Source: Coriobacteriaceae bacterium
GTDB taxonomy: Bacteria; Actinomycetota; Coriobacteriia; Coriobacteriales; UMGS124
Length of the DNA: 18,784 nucleotides
Assembly: GCA_019421015.1 (NCBI GenBank)
Contig: JAHZGC010000007.1
Location: forward strand, 1-18,784
Direction: 5' to 3'
The translations under genes and the position numbers were made by a program. Below the pieces are notes generated by a model. That model saw only the letters and a list, made by a program, of their open reading frames with translations, was not told where the DNA came from and did not search any database. Of this stretch, positions 7,551-13,648 are shown one piece after another (position 1 is the first letter of the stretch; each line of letters begins with the position of its first letter).

Positions 7551-7590
7551 CATGAGGCCACGCTCATGGGGGCAGATGCGTCCCCCACCG

Positions 7591-10188
7591 TTACTCGGCG
7601 GCGCCGCCTCCGATGACCGAGGGGCTGGCAGAGGGAGCCGCGATGCGGCCGCGGGCCGGACGGGCGATGCGCTCGTCGCTCATGGTCTCGCGGCGGCGCG
7701 GGGCCGGGATCTCGCCGGCGGCCCACTCGAAGGTGAGCTTGCCGTCTTGCTCGTCCACCGTGACGACCTTGCCGGCGTCGAGGTCGCCCTCGAGGATCTT
7801 CTCGGAGAGCGGGTCCTCCACCAGGGTCTGGATCGCGCGGCGCAGCGGGCGGGCGCCGTAGGCCGCGTCGGTCCCCTCCTTGGCGATGAACGCCTTGGCA
7901 CCGGGGGTGAGCACGATGTTGTTGCCCCGGGCCACGAGGCGGTCGCGCAGGTCCTCGATGAGCAGGTCGACGATGGAGAGAAGCTGCTCGTCGGTGAGCG
8001 AGTGGAACACCACGATGTCGTCGACGCGGTTGAGGAACTCGGGCTTGAAGAGCTTCTTGACCTCGGACATCACGTTCTGGTGGATGGCCCGGTCGTCGAG
8101 GCCGCCGCCGGCGCGCTCCACCGAGAAGCCCAGGGGCGTGGTCTTGGCGATCTCGCGGGCACCGATGTTGCTCGTCATGATGATGACGGTGTTGCGGAAG
8201 TCGACCTTGCGCCCCTGGCCGTCGGTGAGGCGGCCCTCCTCGAGTATCTGGAGCAGGATGTTGAAGAGGTCGGGGTGGGCCTTCTCGATCTCGTCGAAGA
8301 GCACGACGGAGTAGGGCTTCTGGCGCACCGCCTTGGTGAGCTCACCGCCCTCGTCATAGCCCACGTAGCCGGGAGGGGCACCCACGAGCTTGGAGACCGC
8401 GTGCTTCTCCATGTACTCACTCATGTCGAAGGTGATGAGGGCGTCCTGGGTGCCGAAGAGGAACTCGGCCAGGGTCTTGGCGAGCTCGGTCTTGCCGGTG
8501 CCCGAGGGGCCCAGGAAGATGAACGAGCCGGAGGGGCGGCGCGGGTCGCGCAGGCCGGCGCGGGAGCGGCGGATGGCCTTGGAGACCTTGGTGACCGCCT
8601 CGTCCTGGGCCACCACGCGCTCGTGGAGCACCGACTCCATGCGCAGGAGCTTGTCGGTCTCGGCCTCGGTGAGGTTGGTGACCGGCACGCCGGTGGAGCG
8701 GGAGACCACGCTCGCGATGTGCTCGGGGGTCACGTCGCCCGTGACGGAGCCGCCCTGCTCGTGCCAGGCGTTCTCGAGCTCGGCCACGCGGTCGGCAAGC
8801 CCCTTCTCCTCGTCGCGCAGGCGGGCGGCGCGCTCGTAGTCCTGGCCGGTGGCCGCCTTCTCGCGCTCGGCACGGACGTCGGAGAGCTTCTGGGCGGCCT
8901 CCTTGAGCTCCTCAGGACGCGCGACGCTGTGGATACGCACGTTGGCGCCGGCCTCGTCGAGCAGGTCGATGGCCTTGTCGGGCAGGAAGCGGTCCTGGAT
9001 ATAGCGGTCCGAGAGGCTCACGGCGGCCTGGATGGCGTCGTCGGAGTAGCGCACGCGGTGGTGCTCCTCGTAGCGGTCGCGCAGGCCCTCGAGGATGGCG
9101 AGAGACTGCTCGGGCGTGGGCTCGCTCACCTGGATGGGCTGGAAGCGGCGGGCGAAGGCCGAGTCCTTCTCGACGTGCTTGCGGTACTCGTCGGTGGTGG
9201 TGGCGCCGATGACCTGGATCTCGCCGCGCGACAGGGGCGGCTTGAGGATCGCGGCGGCGTCGAGCGAGCCCTCGGCGGAACCGGCGCCGATGAGCGTGTG
9301 CATCTCGTCGATGAACAGGATGATGCTCTTGTCCTCCATGACCTCGGCCACGACGCGCTTGAGGCGGTCTTCGAACTCGCCGCGGTACTTGGCGCCGGCC
9401 ACCAGAGACGAGACGTCGAGGGTCCAGACGTGGCGGCCCGCCAGCATCTCGGGCACCTCGCCGGCCACGATGAGCTGGGCCAGGCCCTCGACGACGGCGG
9501 TCTTGCCCACGCCGGGGTCGCCGATGAGCAGCGGGTTGTTCTTGGTGCGGCGCGCGAGCACCTCCATGACGCGCTCGGTCTCGGCCTCGCGGCCCACGAC
9601 CGGGTCGAGCTTGCCCTCGCTCGCGAGCTGGGTGAGGTCGCGGCCGTACTCGCGCAGGGCGCTGCCGTCGGCCTCGGACTCGGGCATCATGCCAAAGCCG
9701 CCGGGCACGCCCATGCCCATGGCGGCCACACCGGCCGCAGGCTGGGGCGGGCGCTTGGGGGCAAGCTCGCTGATGGCGTTGCGCACGGCGTCGACCGAGA
9801 CGCCCATGCGGGTGAGGGACTCCATGGCCACGCCGTTGCCCTCGCGCAGGATGCCGAGGAGCAGGTGCTCGGTGGCGATGTAGGACTGGCCGAGCGAGAG
9901 CATCTCGCGCAGGGCGCTCTCAAGCACGCGCTTGGCGCGCGGGGTGAACGGGATGTGCCCCGCCGGGGTTGCCTCGCCAGGCTGCTCCGCAACCTGTTTG
10001 ATCTGCTCAAGGGCGTCGTCGTAGGTGACGTCGAGCTTCTTGAGGGCCTGGGCGGCGATGCCGTCTTCCTCGCGGATGAGGCCCAGGAGGATGTGTTCGG
10101 TGCCTACATACATCTGGCCGAGCTTGCGGGCCTCCTCTTGGGCGAGGACCATGACCTTGCGAGCGCCGTCGGTGAACTTTTCAAACAT
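7591..10188 (-). CDS. clpC: ATP-dependent Clp protease ATPase subunit ClpC
   Basis: An 865-aa AAA+ unfoldase that feeds proteins to ClpP. Domains in order: two N-terminal Clp-N repeats (MYVGTEHILLGLIREEDG and SYIATEHLLLGILREGNG); first AAA module with Walker A GDPGVGKT at residues 223-230 and Walker B ILFIDEMHTLIGAG; a coiled-coil M-region with a UVR motif (QDYERAARLRDEEK); second AAA module with Walker A GPSGTGKT at 560-567 and Walker B VVLFDEIEKAHPD; and a C-terminal D2-small domain with AYGARPLRRAIQ. The last 40 residues are low-complexity. ATG 10188 is chosen for AAGGAGG 9 nt upstream and the canonical MFEKFT start. ctsR and mcsAB are not adjacent. Confidence 0.97.
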   Translation of the reverse strand: MFEKFTDGARKVMVLAQEEARKLGQMYVGTEHILLGLIREEDGIAAQALKKLDVTYDDALEQIKQVAEQPGEATPAGHIPFTPRAKRVLESALREMLSLGQSYIATEHLLLGILREGNGVAMESLTRMGVSVDAVRNAISELAPKRPPQPAAGVAAMGMGVPGGFGMMPESEADGSALREYGRDLTQLASEGKLDPVVGREAETERVMEVLARRTKNNPLLIGDPGVGKTAVVEGLAQLIVAGEVPEMLAGRHVWTLDVSSLVAGAKYRGEFEDRLKRVVAEVMEDKSIILFIDEMHTLIGAGSAEGSLDAAAILKPPLSRGEIQVIGATTTDEYRKHVEKDSAFARRFQPIQVSEPTPEQSLAILEGLRDRYEEHHRVRYSDDAIQAAVSLSDRYIQDRFLPDKAIDLLDEAGANVRIHSVARPEELKEAAQKLSDVRAEREKAATGQDYERAARLRDEEKGLADRVAELENAWHEQGGSVTGDVTPEHIASVVSRSTGVPVTNLTEAETDKLLRMESVLHERVVAQDEAVTKVSKAIRRSRAGLRDPRRPSGSFIFLGPSGTGKTELAKTLAEFLFGTQDALITFDMSEYMEKHAVSKLVGAPPGYVGYDEGGELTKAVRQKPYSVVLFDEIEKAHPDLFNILLQILEEGRLTDGQGRKVDFRNTVIIMTSNIGAREIAKTTPLGFSVERAGGGLDDRAIHQNVMSEVKKLFKPEFLNRVDDIVVFHSLTDEQLLSIVDLLIEDLRDRLVARGNNIVLTPGAKAFIAKEGTDAAYGARPLRRAIQTLVEDPLSEKILEGDLDAGKVVTVDEQDGKLTFEWAAGEIPAPRRRETMSDERIARPARGRIAAPSASPSVIGGGAAE

Positions 10189-10214
10189 GCAGGCGCCTCC
10201 TTCGCGACTGTACG

Positions 10215-10251
10215 ATGAGTCTGATAGGAAAGATACTCGCATCGGACTCAT
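10215..10251 (-). promoter_or_regulatory. Hairpin in the clpC leader near the ribosome site
   Basis: ATGAGTCTGAT (10215-10225) and ATCGGACTCAT (10241-10251) form an 11-bp inverted repeat with one mismatch, which becomes a G-U pair in the mRNA, and a 15-nt loop. It lies about 20 nt before the clpC AAGGAGG site. It is not a CIRCE, HAIR or CtsR site by sequence. Confidence 0.55.
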
Positions 10252-10254
10252 GAT

Positions 10255-10276
10255 ATCTAAGATAATCGACTTAGAT
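10255..10276 (-). promoter_or_regulatory. AT-rich inverted repeat at the 5' end of the clpC leader
   Basis: ATCTAAG (10255-10261) and CTTAGAT (10270-10276) form a perfect 7-bp inverted repeat with an 8-bp spacer, 18 bp downstream of the -10 box. It could be an operator that blocks RNA polymerase or a short, weakly stable 5' mRNA hairpin. Confidence 0.5.
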
Positions 10277-10293
10277 TTTTACCGGATGAGCCA

Positions 10294-10323
10294 CTTATAC
10301 ACGCTTACACACGGAAAATGCAA
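10294..10323 (-). promoter_or_regulatory. Promoter of clpC
   Basis: On the minus strand -35 TTGCAT (10323-10318), 18-bp spacer, -10 TATAAG (10299-10294). Start expected near 10287, giving a leader of about 99 nt. The -35 box falls within the tail of the hisS terminator, so the two signals are interlocked. Confidence 0.65.
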
Positions 10324-10355
10324 GCCCCGCCCTTCAAAATGTGAAGGAACGGGGC
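10318..10355 (-). terminator. Rho-independent terminator after hisS
   Basis: Minus-strand stem GCCCCG/CGGGGC (10355-10350 and 10329-10324) extended inward by CCTTC/GAAGG around a short asymmetric loop, followed by TTGCATTTT. It lies 16 nt after the repeat element at 10371-10470 and about 145 nt after the hisS stop. The U-tract is interrupted, so efficiency is uncertain. Confidence 0.65.
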
Positions 10356-10370
10356 ACTCGGGTCCTTTAG

Positions 10371-10470
10371 AGCGGTCCACGGAATTGCTGGACAAGGCGC
10401 GCGAGGGCGCGGGGTGCTTAAGGCACATAAGCCCGAGCGCACCGCGGTATCAGCATTTCGGTGGACCGCT
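10371..10470 (-). repeat. Structured 100-bp repeat element, copy 1 (3' of hisS)
   Basis: A 100-bp element whose ends form a perfect 10-bp inverted repeat (AGCGGTCCAC/GTGGACCGCT), continued inward by near-complementary bases and GCTG/CAGC. It is about 78% identical, with one gap, to 12069-12167, with a fully conserved core GGCACATAAGCCCGAGC (plus strand). It starts 29 nt after the hisS stop. Strand is given as minus because in copy 2 the outer stem pairs fully, using a G-U pair, only in that sense. Confidence 0.75.
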
Positions 10471-10499
10471 CCAGGCAGTACGACGCTGGGGGTCGCTCA

Positions 10500-11894
10500 C
10501 TAGTGGCAGCCGCACCCGCACTCGTGGTCCCCGTGCTCGTGGTCGCAGCCGCACCCGCAGCCCTCCTCGGCAAGCAGGCCGAGGGAGGAGGCCAGGTGGG
10601 TGGCGAGGTCGGCGACGGCGACGGGGGTCTCCTCGTGGGTCTGCATGTCGCGCACCGTAAGGGTGCCGGCAGCCAGCTCGTCGGGGCCCACGACGACCAC
10701 GGCGGCGGCCCCGTACTTGTCGGCCAGCTTGAACTGGCTCTTGAGCGAGCGGCCCTGACGGTCGGCCTCGACGATGAGGCCGCAGTCGCGCAGGTCCTGC
10801 TCGATGGAGAACGCCTCGGCGGCCACCTCGGGACCCGTGACGGCCACATAGACGTCGGGCTTCACAGGCTCGGGCTCGGGGGCGCCCAGCGCCTTCATGG
10901 CGAGCACGATGCGCTCGAAGCCGGCGGCGAAGCCGAGGCCGGGGGTGGGCTTGCCCCCTGAGACCTCGACGAGCTTGTCGTAGCGGCCGCCGCCGCCGAT
11001 GGCGTTCTGGGAGCCGAGGCCGTCGGTCACCTGGACCTCGAAGACCGTGCGCGTGTAGTAGTCGAGGCCGCGCACCAGGCGCGGGTCCTCGACGTAGGCG
11101 ATGCCGCGGGCGTCGAGGTAGGCCTTGACCTGCTCGTAGTGGGCGCGGCAGTCGTCGCACAGGGCGTCGACGATCTTGGGCGCCCCCTCCATGACCTCGT
11201 GGCAACGCTCGTTCTTGCAGTCAAAGGCGCGCAGGGGGTTCGTCTCGGCGCGGCGGCGGCACTCGTCGCACAGCTCAGCCTCGTGGGCGCGGATGTAGGC
11301 GGCCACCGAGTCGCGGTAGGCCGGGCGGCAGGCGTCGTCGCCCATGGAGTTGATCAGCAGGCGAACCGAGTCGGCCGGGATGCCGAGCTCCTCGATGAAG
11401 CGCATGAACATGATGATCGTCTCGGCGTCGGCAGCGGGGTCGGAGGCCCCCAAGAACTCGGCGCCGATCTGGTGGAACTCGCGCAGACGGCCCTTCTGCG
11501 GACGCTCGGCGCGGAACATGGAGCCCGCGTACCACAGCTTGACCGGCGCTGCGCCCTGGGGAATCAGGTTGTGCTCGATGAGGGCGCGCACCGCGCCGGC
11601 CGTTCCTTCGGGGCGCAGGGCGAGGCGCTGATCGGGCTTGAGGGCGTCGGCGCGGCCCTCGCTCACCTTGGCGTAGCCGTCGGGTGAGAGGACCGAGAAC
11701 ATCTCCTTGCGCACCACGTCGGTGGCCGTACCGATACCGTGGACGAACAGGTCGGCCTGCTCGAACATGGGAATCTCAATCGGGAGGCACCCGTAGGTGG
11801 TGAACACCTGCTCGGCGGTGTCGCGCACGTAGCTCCACATGATAGCGTCGGCACCGATGAGGTCCTCGGTACCTTTGGGCTTGTTCACGGGCAT
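10500..11894 (-). CDS. hisS: Histidine--tRNA ligase with Cys/His-rich C-terminal tail
   Basis: A 464-aa class II aminoacyl-tRNA synthetase that charges tRNA-His. Motif 2 (FRAERPQKGRLREFHQIGAE), the histidine-specific RGLDYYTRTVFEV, and GGGGRYDKL are all present, with the usual Cys-rich segment of the insertion domain (LCDECRRR; FDCKNERCHE; ALCDDCRAH). The C-terminal anticodon domain is followed by an unusual tail at residues 446-464 with six Cys and four His. ATG 11894 is chosen for AGGAGGAG just upstream and because the protein then starts canonically (MPVNKPKGTEDL). It stands alone between two copies of a structured repeat; no clear promoter was found in front of it. Confidence 0.95.
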   Translation of the reverse strand: MPVNKPKGTEDLIGADAIMWSYVRDTAEQVFTTYGCLPIEIPMFEQADLFVHGIGTATDVVRKEMFSVLSPDGYAKVSEGRADALKPDQRLALRPEGTAGAVRALIEHNLIPQGAAPVKLWYAGSMFRAERPQKGRLREFHQIGAEFLGASDPAADAETIIMFMRFIEELGIPADSVRLLINSMGDDACRPAYRDSVAAYIRAHEAELCDECRRRAETNPLRAFDCKNERCHEVMEGAPKIVDALCDDCRAHYEQVKAYLDARGIAYVEDPRLVRGLDYYTRTVFEVQVTDGLGSQNAIGGGGRYDKLVEVSGGKPTPGLGFAAGFERIVLAMKALGAPEPEPVKPDVYVAVTGPEVAAEAFSIEQDLRDCGLIVEADRQGRSLKSQFKLADKYGAAAVVVVGPDELAAGTLTVRDMQTHEETPVAVADLATHLASSLGLLAEEGCGCGCDHEHGDHECGCGCH

Positions 11895-12032
11895 GGGCTC
11901 CTCCTGGTTCGACGCTCGCGCGCCGCGTCGCATGGGTGTCTCGACCGTGAGGGCACGTCTGGGCACCCCCACTCGTAGCGGGATAGCTTACCACGCGCGC
12001 GCTGCGTCGTCGTCACGGTTGGACGCCTGGGG

Positions 12033-12051
12033 AAAACCCGCGCATTTCGGG
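12033..12051 (-). terminator. Terminator-like hairpin after the crp-type gene
   Basis: On the minus strand CCCG-AAATGCG-CGGG followed by TTTT, 17 nt beyond repeat copy 2 and about 116 nt after the regulator stop. The stem is only 4 bp, though flanking GC bases can extend or shift it. Its placement mirrors the terminator behind repeat copy 1. Confidence 0.4.
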
Positions 12052-12068
12052 GCGCGATAGCCGTCGAG

Positions 12069-12167
12069 AGCAACCCACTAAATTGCTGGACGTGGCGCAC
12101 GAGGGCGCGGTGCGCTGAGGCACATAAGCCCGAGCACAACGAAGTGCCAGCATTTTTGTGGATTGCT
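12069..12167 (-). repeat. Structured 99-bp repeat element, copy 2 (3' of crp-type gene)
   Basis: The second copy of the element at 10371-10470, in the same orientation. Its ends AGCAACCCAC and GTGGATTGCT pair in nine of ten positions on the plus strand, and in all ten on the minus strand using one G-U pair. Relative to copy 1, two outer G-C pairs are replaced by A-U pairs, and an inner G-C by A-U: compensatory change. It begins immediately after the stop codon of the Crp-type gene, its last bases touching the stop. Confidence 0.75.
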
Positions 12168-12863
12168 CTATTTGGAGGCGTGGCGGCCGTCTTTGGGCTT
12201 GAGGTGCAGGTCGAAGTGGTTTCGGTCCACCTCGAAGTGACCCTCGTCGGCCAAGGTCCTTAACTCGCGCGAGAGCGTGGCGCGGTCGATGGAGAGGTAG
12301 TCGGCGAGTTCCTGGCGCGTCAGGGGAACCACGACGGAGCTGCTTCCCTGCCGCCTCGCCTCATGCTCGAGGTAGGCAAGCACCTTGCCGCGCGCGGTAC
12401 GCCTCGAACGGATGCCAAGCGTCGCCGCCAGGTCCGCGCCGAAGGCCGCCACCGTCTGGGCCAGGTTGGCCCGTATGATGTCGACGCAGCGCCGCAGGTG
12501 GGGGGAGGACGGGACAGCGAGGTCGAACACGAGCAGGCGGCAGCCGCGGCGCGCCACGGCGGTCATGTCGACCAACGTGTTGAATCCAAAGGCGCCCCCG
12601 TAGGACAGGGCCTGCCCCGGCACGAAGACGTGGAGAATCGAGCGGTTGCCCTCCTCGTCGTAGACACAGCCGTAGACACGTCCTTCCGTGAGATAGGCCA
12701 CCGGGCCGGCGGTACGGGCCGCCTCAGCCACGACGTCGCCCTCGTCGTAGGTAACGTAGGAGGCGCCCAGACAGTCGAGGACCTGCTCCCGGTCGCACGA
12801 ATCGACCCCCTCGAGCAGCGCAAGGCCGGACGGCAACGAATCCACAGGCTGTAGATGGCGCAA
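12168..12863 (-). CDS. Crp/Fnr-family transcriptional regulator
   Basis: A 231-aa regulator with an N-terminal cyclic-nucleotide-binding-like beta barrel (YDEGDVV, AYLTEGRVYGCVYDEEGN, VFVPGQALSYGGAF), a long dimerisation helix, and a C-terminal winged helix-turn-helix (LTRQELADYLSIDRATLSRELRTL). The cAMP-contact signature of E. coli CRP is not seen, and the cysteines do not form an FNR-type N-terminal cluster, so the ligand is unknown. I chose TTG 12863: GGGAGGG lies 7 nt upstream, a TATACT -10 box sits 43 bp before it, and the length is then typical. In-frame ATGs upstream (12935, 12980) lie before that -10 box. Targets are unknown; clpC and hisS are downstream neighbours. Confidence 0.85.
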   Translation of the reverse strand: MRHLQPVDSLPSGLALLEGVDSCDREQVLDCLGASYVTYDEGDVVAEAARTAGPVAYLTEGRVYGCVYDEEGNRSILHVFVPGQALSYGGAFGFNTLVDMTAVARRGCRLLVFDLAVPSSPHLRRCVDIIRANLAQTVAAFGADLAATLGIRSRRTARGKVLAYLEHEARRQGSSSVVVPLTRQELADYLSIDRATLSRELRTLADEGHFEVDRNHFDLHLKPKDGRHASK

Positions 12864-12905
12864 CGGGGGTCCCTCCCAAAGGACGATGCGTTCGCAACGG
12901 TGCCC

Positions 12906-12911
12906 AGTATA
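12906..12911 (-). promoter_or_regulatory. -10 box (TATACT) of the Crp-type gene
   Basis: A good -10 hexamer on the minus strand predicts a start near 12899 and a 5' leader of about 36 nt. No convincing -35 lies 16-18 bp upstream (GCTTGT at 17 bp), which would suit an activator-dependent promoter. It supports the internal TTG start at 12863. Confidence 0.45.
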
Positions 12912-12980
12912 TCGGACAGCCGACGTCACAAGCATGCGCGCCCAAATGCCCGGTGTCCGCGCCCGCCCGGCCCTGCGCAA

Positions 12981-13043
12981 GGGTAGGCCCCAGGGATTTC
13001 CCTAGGGGGTGGCGCGCCCAACCGCGCATCGGTCGGGCGCGCC
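12981..13043. repeat. Two adjacent GC-rich inverted repeats
   Basis: A hairpin with arms CCCCAGGG and CCCTAGGGG lies near 12988-13008. It is followed by a 9-bp perfect inverted repeat GGCGCGCCC/GGGCGCGCC (13011-13019 and 13035-13043) with an inner ACCG/CGGT stem and a 5-nt loop. No T-tract follows on either strand, so it is not a standard terminator. The stretch 12912-13295 otherwise holds no convincing gene. Confidence 0.5.
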
Positions 13044-13295
13044 GGCAAGAGAGGAAAAGACTGTGCTCTTGGAGGAGAGGCCAGCCTTAGAGGGGTGCCG
13101 TAACGAGCGCCAACGGGTTTTGGAGGGAACCCGGTCTTAGCAGCGCGCGTCCGGAGCACGGCACACGCTTATAGTAGTTGGCGGCAATTCGGGTGTCTGC
13201 TGCATATGTCACAGGCTGGGAATTGGACGCGAAATAGTTTTCGAGAAGCAGGGGGCTATGCGGATGTAGGGCACATACGCCGGGACCCCCGAGCC

Positions 13296-13518
13296 TGGAC
13301 GAGATCGGGACTTTGCGACTTGGCGGGGTGGCGTGCTGGACGGAAGCGGGACTTTGCGACTCAGTTTTGTCGGAACGACAGGGATTTGCCAGGATCGATG
13401 AACCATATACCTGTGGTGATACCAACGAATATCCTCGTGTTACCACAAAAGTCAGTCGCAAAGTTCGTATCTTGTCCACCCAATTCCCCATCAAGTCACA
13501 AAGTCCCGATTTTGTCCA
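13296..13518. repeat. 223-bp imperfect palindrome with GGGACTTTGYGACT repeats
   Basis: Left arm 13296-13385 and right arm 13431-13518 are inverted copies, about 70% identical, around a 45-bp centre. Each arm holds two tandem units of about 41 bp beginning TGGAC and containing GGGACTTTGYGACT or a close variant (13307-13320, 13348-13361, and inverted at 13454-13467, 13494-13507). Reading frames across it give peptides but no plausible protein. It probably belongs to a dispersed intergenic repeat family; that is inference. Confidence 0.8.
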
Positions 13519-13648
13519 CCACGCAGTCCTTCTCGCCCCCTCGAAACGGCAGCACCGTTTTACTATTATGGAACCGTTCTGCGCAGGGACCCCGGCCTTG
13601 GCCCCGCGCGCCCTGCCGCTACCAGCCACCGTCGAGAGGGGCCCCGCC

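Noticed and set aside
6276..7553. Longer DisA start at 7553
   Set aside because: The extension would pass through the clpC terminator and lacks conserved sequence; ATG 7334 has a good ribosome site.
7492..10218. 908-codon open frame on the plus strand opposite clpC
   Set aside because: It lies antisense to an unmistakable clpC gene and its translation is low-complexity Gly/Ala/Val/Leu/His sequence, typical of shadow frames in GC-rich DNA.
12069..12167. T-box leader or integron attC site as an explanation for the repeat before hisS
   Set aside because: No T-box consensus or specifier loop is present, the second copy is not upstream of a synthetase, and no integrase or cassette array accompanies it.
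12964..13530. CRISPR array from the repeated GGGACTTTG motif
   Set aside because: Only four imperfect copies, two in inverted orientation, no uniform spacers and no cas genes.
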